Positions 24,680-35,627 are shown, numbered from the stretch's first letter. The stretch is DNA of 64,000 nucleotides from Rhododendron vialii (GCF_030253575.1 NC_080559.1:35716501-35780500), one strand, 5' to 3'. The notes: generated by a model not told the origin, from the sequence alone. Program-made: numbers and translations.

Positions 24680-26281
24680 GTCAACTTGGAGGTCCCCTTT
24701 TGCTGCCGTCTAGTCCAAATTGATGTGAGATTTGTAGTCTGTATAAAGCTTCTACGGATGGTTCATCTGTTGTTTTTCCGGATATTGGCTATCTTGAACT
24801 GGAAGTATGCAGGTGCTACGAATTGAAGAGATGGAAAGGGGGAAAAGATAAAAAAAAATGTTAGATAAGAAACTGACCAATTGTAGTGATTTTATATGTT
24901 CTCATTATGGGTATTTTTTGGTTTTTGTTTTGTATTCTACGAGCTTGTTATTATTGTGCAATTACTAGGCCTTGGATGTATTACTATGGTGGTTGTGTTG
25001 ATTGGATCTCTCATGCGGGAACCCCACCCCAAGGTTGACACGTTTGGTTTTTGGCATTTATTGGAAAGCATTTTATTGTCCATGGGAAAATGAGATCGGG
25101 AGAAAAAAAGCGTTCCTTCTTTTCTCATCTAACCAAACAAAATCGTGCATTGTGTTCCAATCAATTGAGGTCGGTCGTGGGAATCTTTTTGTTTTCTTCT
25201 CTTCTAGAATTTTCAGTACAGCATGAGAGAGAAATCTACAATTCATAAAATTTTGACGCAAAAATAACAAATGCGGAAATTTTTTAAATAAGAACAAAAA
25301 TAAAAAAAGTTGAAGCTTGTTTTGGGAAACTAGGCCTCATATTGCTACCATAATCAGCGGCTACTTGTGTGGTTTGGGGAAACGGAAAAAAGTCCTTATT
25401 TTTTAAGAAGGTAATTTCAAATTCAAAAATTATGGATTTATTGAAATTTAAAAATATGCAATATGGATCTTGTTTAAAAGATCTCATCGAAATCTTTTAT
25501 ACGATGCAAAAAAAATTAAAAAATTATTTTTCATTTATATTATTTTTGAGTTTGAAAATTTGAAATAAGCTGCTTATTTTTTAAGAAGGTTTCTGGAACG
25601 GAGCCTACTGAGTTGGTTCATAATCTCCCATGTGTTTGTGGCCATGTAACTGGTTTAATGCTAGTGTGTGCTTAATTGTTTAAAGTACTAAAGTAAATAA
25701 ACGCGGAAAACTTTATTAGGTCACTTGCTTTTCAGGAATCATAATATTGCATAACTTAGCAACGCATGTTCTTGTTACGTTGAGGTCACATATAAAGGTA
25801 TAGAGAGAAATTCGGAGGCGTGTTGAATGTAATGATCTTAATTATAAAAAAATCTAGATTAAATATATGTTTTCATTTAAAGTTGCATAAATTTTTTTAA
25901 GGCAAATGTACTTATAGTGTAACCACAAACATTTGAATATGTAATTATAATTTTGTAGTGAAACAAATTATGTGATTTGGACCTAAAATTCCTAACCTAA
26001 CTTAAAGTCTAAAGGAAAATTTGTAGAAATGGTCCTCCTAGTTTAACTCAAGTCTCATTTTCATCCTCCAAGTATCAATTGCAACTCTTTTGACCTTCAA
26101 GTTTAGTTTTCGTACTAAATTAATTCAATTGATTACTTCTGTCAGCCAAACTGAACATAAAAAATCAAATTGATAGCCGTTTAGACTTTGTAGTTCGTAC
26201 CAAGTTGATTCAATTGATGACATCTGCCCTTAATCTGATTTTAGTTGAGGGCAGTTTAGACTGTTTATATATCAAAAAAAT

Positions 26282-26580
26282 GGGAAAGACTACAATACAC
26301 ACCCTCTTTTTTTAGAGTGTATCGTATGCACTCTCCAAAATGTTATGAATTGTAGAGAAAGTGTTATGAATTATATTGCTAAAAAGTTACGAATCGTATA
26401 AAGGTTACAAGATACACCAAAATGTTATGAATCATAATGAAAATGTTACGAATCATACTGCTGAAAAGGTTATGAATTCTAGAACAAAAGTTACGAAATA
26501 TACTAAAATATTATAAATGAATCTTAAAATAGGTGCATATAGTACACCCTTTTGAGGGGGTTTGTATTGTAGATTTTTCC
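26282..26580. mobile_element. MITE with iterated TTATGAAT motif (copy 1)
   Basis: The ends GGGAAAGACTACAATACACA and, reverse-complemented, GGAAAAATCTACAATACAAA are inverted repeats. Flanking atcaaaaa-type sequence on both sides suggests a short AT-rich target duplication. The interior repeats GTTATGAATTG/GTTACGAATC many times. A second copy lies at 29778-30047. Confidence 0.7.
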
Positions 26581-27650
26581 ATCAAAAATATATATTTTAA
26601 ATTCAAATTTTCAATCCGTTTGAACTATTGGCAAGATCTTATTTTTTTAATTATTTTATCCTGTAAAATCATTATTAATTTTTGATTTTAGGACTTTCAG
26701 CGAGAGCTCTAAAGAAAACGATACAACCAAATAAAAGAAAGTTCCTTTTTGTTGCTGCCTTTTTAAGTTACGAAGATCCCCGAGTACTCAAGTTCAGGAA
26801 ACAAGTTTCCCCCAAAAGTAGATCTCCTCCTCACTCTCAACTCTCAACACCACACCACCAACTGGGGTAGCTCTCTCCACACGGCCCACTGCCATCACAA
26901 TCCACACGACGCTGCCACCATCCGCTAAAGGAAGAAGAGTTGCTCAGAGAAGAGTTTTTCGATCGATTTCTTTATGGGTACGTGGGGGACGAACGTAGTT
27001 AAAGAGGGAAGGGGAAGAGATGTAGAGGATAAATGTGCAGTAGAGGATAAAAATCTTAACCATGGTTAAAGGGAGGTGGGCTATAGGAATTTTTTTTTTC
27101 CTGACTACTGACCGATTTTATAAGTACCCGGGTTCTTAGTTATACCTTGGTTATGCCATTAAATGATTTTGAATATGCTGCTAAATGGTTTTATCATGCT
27201 AAAATTTTACGGTGTTTCCAAAATAAATAATCGGAGGCAGCGTAGCACTATCCTTGAAGTTTGCTGTTTTTGCATGAATTGACTTGTAGTAAATTGTAGT
27301 ACCGCATAAAAATTACTACAGTATGCCTTAAAGAAATGGATATAGTCTCTGCTGATCCAAGGCCAGGTCCATCCGTCAGCTTCATAATCACAACCAATTC
27401 AGCTATAGCATCACAACCGGTCGACTTAGCAATAGCATCGGAAAGTAATAAAAGAGTACACAAATTAATGCAAATAAAAATTATAACAGCATTTTTAGGA
27501 ATTAAGTTATAGAATATTTCCAATAAATCCTGATACTTGATGGGGATAAATAAAAAAAAAGACCTAGAATTAATAGCAAGAGACCAACATCCCCACCTAG
27601 CTTTGTTATCAACTCTTTTTGACAAGCATTTGTAGCAGGTCTGAATGAGA

Positions 27651-27790
27651 ATACCTAAATAACTATGAAAAAGGACATAATACGGATCTAAGAGACTTGG
27701 CAAAATAAATCAATCGCATAATACCTAAATAACTATGAAAAAGAACATAATACGGATCGAAGAGACTTGACAAAATAAATCAATCGCATA
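27651..27790. repeat. 70-bp tandem duplication downstream of secreted-protein gene A
   Basis: Two adjacent 70-bp units, 27651-27720 and 27721-27790, each beginning ATACCTAAATAACTATGAAA and ending AAATCAATCGCATA, differ at about three bases. The related block B near 35125-35200 has only one unit, so the duplication is specific to block A. Confidence 0.88.
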
Positions 27791-27793
27791 ATG

Positions 27794-28147
27794 TCACATC
27801 TTATCGTCTTCTGTAGTCGAAATTTCTCTCTTTGTAGGGTTCATATTCTTTTTGGGCTGCGGCGGACACTTAAAACCACAACCATATGAGTAGCTCCTAC
27901 CGAACAATACCCTCCTTTGGAGGGCTATGAGGATATCGTCTCCCGGTGGTGGGAAGGGGGGTTTGGCTGGGGCCAACGCCAGTGGTGCTTGGGTTTGGAG
28001 CCGAGTGTCTTCCGCTGCAGCAGCTTCCACAGACTTTATTACCATCGCTGAGCCAAACAGAGCCACGAGGATGAGAAGGAATATAACTTTGATGCTTGAG
28101 AATTTGGTTGCAAAAGTACGACTACTTGAACAAGAAGAAGAAGCCAT
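27794..28147 (-). CDS. Small secreted protein A (117 aa), function unknown
   Basis: Single-exon frame with a clear N-terminal signal peptide: Ser-rich start MASSSCSSSR, a hydrophobic core IFLLILVALFGSAMVI at about 22-37, and a likely cleavage near AEA/AAAE around residues 41-45. The mature part is about 75 residues, Pro-rich early (PAKPPFPPPG). It carries a Cys pair at 90 and 94 (YGCGFKCPP) and a basic-to-acidic tail ending TTEDDKM. It has a paralogue at 35202-35627. Relative to that copy it lacks an in-frame 16-codon block that holds the other copy's two cysteines. Indels are multiples of three, which favours a real gene. I do not recognise the family; a signalling or defence peptide is possible but unproven. 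Confidence 0.65.
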   Translation of the reverse strand: MASSSCSSSRTFATKFSSIKVIFLLILVALFGSAMVIKSVEAAAAEDTRLQTQAPLALAPAKPPFPPPGDDILIALQRRVLFGRSYSYGCGFKCPPQPKKNMNPTKREISTTEDDKM

Positions 28148-28239
28148 GGGAAAGGATTAAAGGAAGGTATAGTTGAGAGAAATCTGCAAGAGAGCTTTTG
28201 TTTAGAAAACTGACGATATGAGAACGTGGGAATGAAAGG

Positions 28240-28247
28240 ATTATATA
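28240..28247 (-). promoter_or_regulatory. TATA box of secreted-protein gene A, within hAT target duplication
   Basis: On the gene strand the motif reads TATATAAT, about 95 bp upstream of the ATG at 28147. The same 8 bp are the target-site duplication of the hAT element at 28248-29213. Paralogue B has a related TGTATAATCC at the equivalent place (35732-35738). Confidence 0.6.
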
Positions 28248-29213
28248 TAGGGGTGGCAAACGGGCGGGTTTGGGTCAAATTGGGTAAGTTGTTAGTGGGT
28301 TGGGTCTTTAATGGGTCATTGACCCATTTAGACCCATTAACTATGAGTCTAATTACCCATACCCAACCCGACCCATTTATTTTAAAGCAAACCCGACCCG
28401 CCCATTAACCCAATTACATATATACTAAAAATTCTGATCGAAAAATTAGAAAAGTAAAAAAAAATTATGATCGAAACTCATAAATTTTTTCAAAAAGACG
28501 AGAATAAGTAATTTTTTTTGTCTTATTGATTTTTTTTTGTTTTTATTCAAAAAATTATAAGTTTCGATCAAATTTTTTTACTTTTCCGATTCCTCTCATC
28601 AAAACAAATTAATAAGTCACAAAAATATGACACAAAACAAAAAAAATGCAAAAAAAATTTGAAAAAGGACAAAAAAATAAGTCAATTTTTTAATCCAAAC
28701 CCTTTACGGGATTACCATGAGAGAAATTTATTCACGGCGGAGCACAATTTCACGGGTCCATTCGCGCAATTAATAGATGAGATGTGTTTTCAATTTTGAC
28801 TAGTCAAAATAATTGTTACCGGTCACAATTGATTTTTAATTCGGACCAAATATTTTTGAACGCGTGTAATTTAGAACAAAATAATTGAATAAAAGAGAAA
28901 GAAGGCCATAATACTGGGGGGGGGGGGAGGGGGGCAGAGGAGAGAGAGAAAGAGAGGGGGGGCTCCTGGGGGTTTGGCTTTCGGTATTGGGGGGGGAGAG
29001 AGGGGGGGAGAGATGAAATTTGGTGGGTTATTTTCATTGCCCATTGGGTCATTTTAGTTGACCAAATTGATATCCAATTATGACCCAACTAATAATGGGT
29101 CAGCTGAGTTTGAACCCATTCTTACCCAACTAATAAATGGGTTGGGTTGGGTTTATTTTCTAGTTGATGGGTCTGAGTTTGTTAATGGGTCTGGGTTCAA
29201 TTTGCCACCCCTA
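28248..29213. mobile_element. Non-autonomous hAT element with perfect 8-bp TSD
   Basis: The element starts TAGGGGTGGCAAACGGGCGG and ends GGTTCAATTTGCCACCCCTA, so the terminal inverted repeats share TAGGGGTGGCAAA. It is flanked by the 8-bp duplication attatata at 28240-28247 and 29214-29221. Subterminal GGGTTGGGT/ACCCATT repeats, an internal hairpin (28440-28600) and a G-rich tract (28916-29015) fill it. No transposase is present. Block B lacks the element. Confidence 0.92.
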
Positions 29214-29362
29214 ATTATATATACAGAGAGGGCTAATGATATGTATCAAGTTGGAGTTGGTTTAGGCTTTCCTCTTGACGTCCCCTAATCCAACTCCAAC
29301 TCGATTACTGATGCTAAAGTCGGTTTGGGATTAATTTAGGAAGGACTAATTATTACGTAGTA

Positions 29363-29590
29363 CTCTCCTTCCGTCCCACTTTAAATGTTCTTTATGAAAA
29401 TTCGTGCATTTTTTAGCTTCAACAAAATATATTTCTACGTATAATATATTTTGTTTTCTTACACCAAATTAAAGTGCTCATTGATTACTTTAATTTGGTG
29501 TAAGAAAATAAAAATAATGACATGTAGAAATATATATTTTTGGGTTTGAAAATATATGGATTTCTGTATGAGACATGGACGGAGGGAGCT
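29363..29590. mobile_element. Stowaway-like MITE, block A copy
   Basis: The ends carry the Tc1/mariner MITE signature: CTCTCCTTCCGTCCC after a TA on the left, and GGACGGAGGGAG on the right. The inner arms pair as TTTTCTTACACCAAATTAAA and its complement. The same element lies at 35867-36100 in block B, so it predates the segmental duplication. Confidence 0.8.
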
Positions 29591-29777
29591 AGCTGTAAAT
29601 CCGAAATTTTAGACATTCTAGTTGTTGAGTCCGGCCCCTCTCCAATCCCATTGGAATTGGAGGATTCTTCAATTCTGCATCCAAAGTTCTAGATTAATCC
29701 GTTAACTAATCTATGGGTGACCAACTATCTCTGATTCTTTGTGAACCCTTCCTCTAAAGTATACGTATCTTATCCAT

Positions 29778-30047
29778 GAGAAAGCCTACAATACACACTC
29801 ATTATTTGGGTGTGTATCATATGCACCCCCAAAATATTATGAATTGAGAAAATGTTACGAATCGTATAAAGGTTACGAGATACACCAAAAAGTTATGAAT
29901 CATAATGAAAATATTACGAATCGTACTGCTGAAATGTTATGAATTCTAGAATAAAAGTTACGAAACATGCTAAAATGTTATGAATGAACCATAAAATAGG
30001 TGCATATGATATACCTTTCTAAGGAGCGTGTATTGTAGACTTTCTCC
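29778..30047. mobile_element. MITE with iterated TTATGAAT motif (copy 2)
   Basis: The ends are GAGAAAGCCTACAATACACA and, reverse-complemented, GGAGAAAGTCTACAATACAC. They are flanked by cttatccat and cttatggat, a 9-bp duplication with two differences. The interior repeats GTTACGAATC/GTTATGAAT as in the copy at 26282-26580. Block B shows the empty site near 36507-36517. Confidence 0.82.
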
Positions 30048-30989
30048 TTATGGATTATCGTGTTTCTTCTTTTGTGAACAAAGTATCTCATTTTTGTAGA
30101 AGACAATTCCTGTTGATGCAGGGAAAAAACTTGTTGGTGGAGCCAAAGAGAACTCTGTTTGGATTTGAGACAGCTTCAATCAATTTCCAAGGGAAAAAAA
30201 AGGCACTATAGAAGATGAAAGTTCATCCATTCAAACTCTAATTAAAGCTCCACCACTTTGTGTATTTTAATTTATAGCATCTGTGGCTCCAATATACTAG
30301 TAGTATTTCTGTAGAATCTAAAATAATTTGTGTTGGATGTCTAGACCTCGGCATATCTTGTAAAAGTGATATTCTCTTTTCCACTCGATTTATACATGTT
30401 TTCTCTTAATGGATTCATGAATGAGATCTAGTGATTCATGAATGAGATATAGTAAACTGCCTTAGATTTGTTGGGGGGAAAATTAAATACTTTAGTTTCA
30501 CGAACGAGGGAAATTAATCTGAGATAATGGAAAGAAGTCACATTAGATAGGTGCCCATTGAATATAATAGCACTTGAGTTAAAATTAGGAAAGGAAAAAA
30601 GAAGAAGATAAGTTGATGGATTAATCCTAATCTTTGCATGTGGAATTGGAGGCCGGATCCTCCAATTCCTATGGGTGGAGAGGTGCTGGACTCCTGGTCA
30701 GTCCATGCCCTTTTGAGGTGTGATTAATAATTTGGGGAGTGTGAAATCAATTTTCAAAAGATAACTTTGACTAATAGAATGCAATTAATTGCATGTTGGC
30801 ATAACATGGCGGCTCTGGAGACACCCAAAAAAACACCCCAAAGTTTTCGATCGAATTTTAATGATTCGAGCCATTCAATGTAATCAAAATGTGATTTTAA
30901 AGGAACCCGCGAAAAATCAACAAAAAAAAAAAAAAGACCAGAAAGGGTTTTCATCCGAACAGTAAAATCAACTTGAAATTTGGGGTGTT

Positions 30990-31168
30990 TTTTTTGACAC
31001 TCCTCTTTTTATCAACGGCACTCTCTTTTTGTCTTCTAGTTAGGTTATTTTACTAAATTACCCCTCAATGCAATAAATTTTCACAAAATACATTGGCTAT
31101 TTTGTAAATTCACACACTACAAGCAAAAAAAGGAGTGTCATTGGTAAAAAAGAGTAGTGTCAAAATCA
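30990..31168. mobile_element. Short MITE with ~30-bp inverted ends
   Basis: The left end TTGACACTCCTCTTTTTATC mirrors the right end, whose reverse complement is TTGACACTACTCTTTTTTAC, and both continue CAA(C/T)G(G/A)CACTC. The interior is short and AT-rich and has no coding frame. Confidence 0.7.
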
Positions 31169-31657
31169 TTTTTCTTGCGGTTCAAAAAAAAAATCATTTT
31201 TCTTTATTTAAGAGTGGAATTGGTGACTTATCTCCCAACTTCAAGTACAAATGATGTGCGACATGAATGTCTGTGTTGAGAAAGGTGGCATATTGGTCTG
31301 TCATTTATCGCACCAAAAATAATTATTAACACCAGAAATTAATAATTATTCTGAAGAATAACAGTTAAATTCAAGATCGTCCATTGCCCTGGAGTTTCAG
31401 TCTTGGGCCTAATACTTAGACCCCCAAATCGTGGAATATATTAAATATATAATGTATGTGAAATGTTTTATAATGAGATGTGAAAGCGACACGATAGTAA
31501 GGCACACATGATGTGATGTTGGCATTGGATCCTGATTCCCGAGTTCCCCTTTAGTTTTTAAGGCCAACAGTTTTGGAGGAGCTTGCACAAAAAATGATTA
31601 TCAACTCTCTTGAACCTCGAACTCACTACTTAAAATTTAAAAAAAGATTATCTTGAT

Positions 31658-31872
31658 CTTGTTCGTTTGATAACTATGTGTATTTTAGTTTTGGTAGTGG
31701 ACGGTGAGAGAAATAGGATAATAATTGGAAAGAGGGGTAATGAGTGAAGAAAAATAGAGAGAGAAATGAAATTAATAATTAGAAAAATATAATAATAATT
31801 GGAGAAAAATATAAGATAAAGATTGAAAAATAAAGTTAAAACAAAGTAAAGATGGGAAACGAACAATGCCCT
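31658..31872. mobile_element. AT-rich MITE
   Basis: CTTGTTCGTTTGATAAC on the left and CATTGTTCGTTTCCCATC (reverse complement of the right) are imperfect inverted ends. The interior has AATAATTAG and GAGAGAAAT motifs. A related AT-rich insert lies at about 37303-37497 in block B only. Confidence 0.45.
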
Positions 31873-32384
31873 TTTTCCCATATTGAACATCTAATTATTA
31901 TACATAGCATAAGAGCCCCAATTTCAAACTAAGGCCCCGGAAAGCTCAGGACCCGACTGTCGGTTGGCATGGATAATTTCCGTGGGCTACTTAATTGGAG
32001 GCAATATTTGCCTGAGGCAAAAATGTAGTAGTTGGAGGGAAGAGAGCAAATGAATGAGATGGCCCTGGCCCTCCCCAATAGACAGAAGTTTAGTTGGGGA
32101 CTGCTCTCTCTTCCCGGCGAACCTCCATCTCCGGCGTCACTACCACCTCACCTCTCTGGTTCTCTTCTCCTTCTTTTCTTCCCCGGCCGAAAGCCGACCG
32201 CCGGCTGCCGCACGGTGCGGCAATGTGCGCGGCTGCTGCTGCGCGCTTGCTGACTTTGTTACTGGTAGGTATCCACGCCTTTGTTGGCTACTAGTAGCTA
32301 GTGATGAAGGTGATGCTCTCTCTCTTTTTTCCTTTTCCTTCTCTTTCTCTTTTTCTTATATTTTTCCCACCTCTCTGTTCTTTT

Positions 32385-32674
32385 AACAACTTTACAGAAA
32401 CAGAACGAATTTTTTATTTCTCTGCAAATGATCTTAATTACAGAAAAGAGAGGGATTACAAGTATTTATATCAAGCCTAATACAAGAGATTAACTACCAC
32501 TACCACTCTCTAACAACTTGCATGACAGCTAAGCAACTACTAACAAACTGACTAATCGCTAACTAACTTTATTAGTGGAGCATAACTCTGAGCTGTTCTC
32601 AGATGGCTCAGCTTTGGCTTGAGCAGTGGCTTGAGCAGCTACTTGAGCTGAGCTGTGCACTGGGTTGGTTAACA
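32385..32674 (-). mobile_element. LTR-like sequence, probably solo copia LTR
   Basis: On the minus strand it begins TGTTAACCAACCCAGTGC, contains repeated CTCAAG/CAGCTCAG words, a TATA-like GATATAAATACTTG and a terminal region with TTTCTGTAATTAAG, like plant Ty1/copia LTRs. The far boundary and the target duplication are not clear. Confidence 0.5.
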
Positions 32675-32872
32675 TCTTTCTCATCGCCCTTTTCTAAACT
32701 TAAATGTTAATTCTAGCTACATCGGTCGTGATTAGATCCTAATTCTAATGTAGTTCGTGTGTATTACATGTACAGCAGAGAATCAAGCTCTTAAAGAGTC
32801 TTATTAATGGAGCCAAGGGTCCAAAGGGGAGTGGCCAACACCACTTTCTTCAGTAGATATCAACGGTTAGAG

Positions 32873-33470
32873 TAGGGACGGAACTAGGATTTTATCCTAA
32901 TAGTGGCGAAATGTTTACTAAAAAAATGAATTACAATATTCGGCTCCAAAAAAAATAAAATAAAATAACAAAAAACTATATATAATAAATGATGCTTGTC
33001 ATTTGCACATAGAGTGCAAAAAAAAAACTAAATTTAATTTTGGGTATTGATAATGCCACATTCCAAATTTATAATGTCACTCCCCAAATCTCTATATGAA
33101 TTTCCCAATATGATAACCGCACTCCCTTTTGGAAGTGACATTATAAATTTGGAGAGTGCCATTATAGTTAAATTCGCTTAAATTTTTAGGTTAAGTTGTT
33201 TAGTGTGGAGTTTTTGTTTCTTAATTACACATCATCATTTTATATCATTTCACTTTGACCCAATGAATTTAGTTTTAAATTTTTTTTTGGGTGCCCTTTC
33301 ATGAAAAAAGAAGAAGAAGATTTATGACTTGTATATAAATAAGGAAAAAAAATTTAGCAATGGCGAGACTATATAAGTTAAAAATAATTTGTTTTTTCAC
33401 ATATAATAATTGCATTTTAAAATTTTTTTGTTTTGGCCACCGGGGTCGCTATACCTCTGCTTCCATCCTT
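32873..33470. repeat. Possible TIR-element remnant
   Basis: Starts AGGGACGGAACTAGGATTTT and ends with GCTTCCATCCTTGGGTTGG. The ends are only loosely inverted (GGGACGGAACTAGGATTT against AAGGATGGAAGCAGAGGTAT). The interior is AT-rich. Such termini are frequent in dicot repeats, but no target duplication was seen. Confidence 0.3.
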
Positions 33471-34220
33471 GGGTTGGAGTAGTCTTGATTATACTACTAT
33501 ATAGCTACCTAATAAAATTGAACCAGATTTTGCATCCATGGTCCGCCCGGTAATGGATGGTGAGAATATTGGTCTCTCAGATTCCAATGGAGGCGTGTAT
33601 AAGCTGTTCCTCTGTTTCTTTTTCTTTTTTCTCCGGATGAAGAAAACCTAATAACCACTGTTCCCTTGTAGTATTTATTTTTGTTTCTTTTCTGCTATGG
33701 GGGTTAGAGATCAATTACTACTTTAATTTGACGACGAAATGCTTATACGGATTGGCCACATTATATAATAATATATACTGTAAAAATGATATAAAGGGGG
33801 GAAATGATTTTATTCGTTGTATTAACCGTGCATAGACGAAGCTATTCGCGGTGATTGCATTTGGACAGACAAAAAGAAAAGAAAGAACATGCATTATGCT
33901 GACAAATTGGTTGAGGGACCTTTTTCTCGTAAATTAGACTTTAATTTTGTACTCCAGTTGAAAAAACCCAAACCTTACAAAGACTACCAGCTGCATATAT
34001 ACCGGGCGTGCGAACAAAAGTAAGTAACAACTGTAAGCACAAAACCCACGAAACAAAAAGCAGAAACCATTACAAAATGACCAACCTTAATCTCATTCAC
34101 TACTAAAATTTAGTAGTATAAGGCAGGCTCTGGTTCAACGACCTTTGATTAATTCTATTGCTTGCTCATCATCAGTTTGTCGCGCGGTGAAACCATGATC
34201 ATTAAAAAGAAACAGCCTAG

Positions 34221-35039
34221 CTATATATCCTCGTCGTCGTCGTCTGGACAAGAATTTACATTCTTCAACCTGAGTTGTTTATTCTCCAAATCGTAGCCAA
34301 CGTTAAGACCACTCTGTTGATACATTCCCAGAACGGACAACCCTTCTGTCCTTAATATTGCCAAACAATAAAGGGGGGGAATTTCCACCCAGGCATTTCC
34401 CTCACGCAGAGGGAAACTCATCATATCCTCAAACTTGAGTTCTATTTCTGGTACACGATAAGGATTATCGTAGCATAGCTCAAATTTGTCACGTGTCCAC
34501 ACTTCGTCATCAGGCATTAGTTTCTTCACTGCATCTATTAACTTATCAAATGCATCAGTCTGGAGGTTAGTTAAAGCGGCTCCGGAGTCAATGATAAAAC
34601 CCTTGTCAAAAACTATTTTTGGTAATGTTAGTTCCTGCCCTCCAACACTGATACCTTCAAATGATAAATAGTAATGATCGTCGGTAGGATTGGCCAGAAG
34701 TGGCGTTGACGGCCCAAAAAGTTTGGATGCAGAACCAAAGTGAATCCATCCTTCAACAACACCAGTATTTGGGTCCTTCCTTCGTGGTGCAGTATGAGAA
34801 TGATGGGCATCTCCGCTGTGCTATCAGCGACACATCGTCAGTACCTAAACCTACGATGCCTGGAAAGGGTATATTTGATGTCATTTTATTGTTTGTCCCA
34901 CACCCAAAGTATATATATTCTAGTGTAATACTTCCCATAAACCCACTACCTTCAAAGGTAAGAGTTTCTGTGGCGATTGTTCCGCGAGAGAAAGATCTAT
35001 CCATATAGGGCACATAATAGGAACATACTCCATCAGGTC
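34221..35039 (-). pseudogene. Aspartic protease (nepenthesin/CDR1-like), truncated and frameshifted
   Basis: The frame corresponds to the C-terminal two-thirds of a plant A1-family aspartic protease. Visible are TIATETLTF, YIYFGCGTNN, GIVGLG, PSFSYC, then HYYLSFEGISVGGQEL, the second catalytic motif IIDSG (usually DSGT; here DSGA), and the terminal part with SVLGMYQQSGLNVGYDLENK. Reading breaks once, at about 34774-34783, where AAGG occurs twice in tandem. The extra four bases shift the frame between SFSYCTTK and DPNTGVVEG. The N-terminal half with the first catalytic DTGS is absent: similarity stops at about 35039, where block B of the segmental duplication begins. It therefore cannot make an active enzyme. 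Confidence 0.88.
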
Positions 35040-35201
35040 TACAAATTAATAGCAACAGACCAATTTCTCCACCTAGCTTTTACCAACACTTTTTGACAAG
35101 CATTTGTAGCAGGCCTGAATGAGAATAACTGAATAACTATGAAATAGAACTAATACAAACCTAAGAGACTTAGCGAAATAAATATATTGGATTGCATAAT
35201 G

Positions 35202-35627
35202 TCACATCCTATTGTCTTCTGTAGTCGAAAATTTTCTATTTGTAGGGTTCACATTCTCTTTGGGCTGTGTCGGAAACTTAAAGCCACCACCGTATGGGAT
35301 AATCGAATTGGGCTTGGGAAGTACCAGAGGATAGCTCCAACTGAACGGTCCAATCTCTACGGAGATACCCTTTCCCAGTGGTGGGCAAGGCCCGGGCCTG
35401 TTGCAACCAAAGGGATATGCTTGTTGACGGCGGAAGGAGGGTTTGGCTGGGGGCAACGCCAGTGGTGTTTGGGTTTGGAGCCGAGTGTCTTCCGCTGCAG
35501 CAGCTTCCACAGACTTTATTACCATCGCTGAGCCAAACAGAGCCACGAGGATGAGAAGGAATATAACTTTGATGCTTGAGAATTTGTTTGCAAAAGTACG
35601 ACTACTTGAACAAGAAGAAGAAGCCAT
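35202..35627 (-). CDS. Small secreted protein B (141 aa), function unknown
   Basis: Paralogue of the frame at 27794-28147. Residues 1-52 differ by a single residue (A14N) and carry the same signal peptide (hydrophobic 22-37). The mature part is longer, with a Cys pair at 75 and 81 (FGCNRPGPCPP), a Gly/Pro/Ser-rich centre and a tail (GGGFKFPTQPKEN, TTEDNRM) aligned with the tail of copy A. Here the tail motif is GGGFKF, without the two cysteines found in copy A. A TATA-like TGTATAATCC lies about 105 bp upstream on the gene strand. It sits just beyond the protease pseudogene, on the same strand. Unknown function, probably apoplastic or vacuolar secretion. Confidence 0.65.
   Translation of the reverse strand: MASSSCSSSRTFANKFSSIKVIFLLILVALFGSAMVIKSVEAAAAEDTRLQTQTPLALPPAKPSFRRQQAYPFGCNRPGPCPPLGKGISVEIGPFSWSYPLVLPKPNSIIPYGGGFKFPTQPKENVNPTNRKFSTTEDNRM

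Larger units (their letters stand above)
24680..27793. other. 3' flank of PEPPER-like gene and intergenic region
   Basis: The first few hundred bases are probably 3' UTR, but no clear poly(A) signal was fixed. The rest has no recognised gene. It contains a MITE at 26282-26580, a single arm of the 11474-11812 MITE family at about 26595-26735, a repeated TTATTTTTTAAGAAGG phrase at about 25396 and 25577, and the 70-bp tandem duplication at 27651-27790. The minus-strand frame 27248-27703 is unrecognised and lies in non-coding flank of the secreted-protein gene. Confidence 0.4.
30048..34220. other. Rest of block A and intergenic repeat-rich region
   Basis: Block A similarity continues to about 30800. 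After that no gene is recognised. Short elements at 30990-31168, 31658-31872, 32385-32674 and 32873-33470 are listed separately. The GC-rich stretch 32030-32300 has three overlapping open frames rich in Pro/Ser/Leu with no recognised similarity; it could be a leader or transposon debris. Confidence 0.4.

Noticed and set aside
27248-27703. 151-codon minus-strand frame downstream of secreted-protein gene A
   Set aside because: Its 5' part runs through duplicated non-coding flank shared with block B, where it is not open; no recognised domain.
32032-32386. Overlapping Pro/Ser/Leu-rich frames in a GC-rich island
   Set aside because: Three frames are open at once, which is typical of biased composition; no motif, no clear start or intron.
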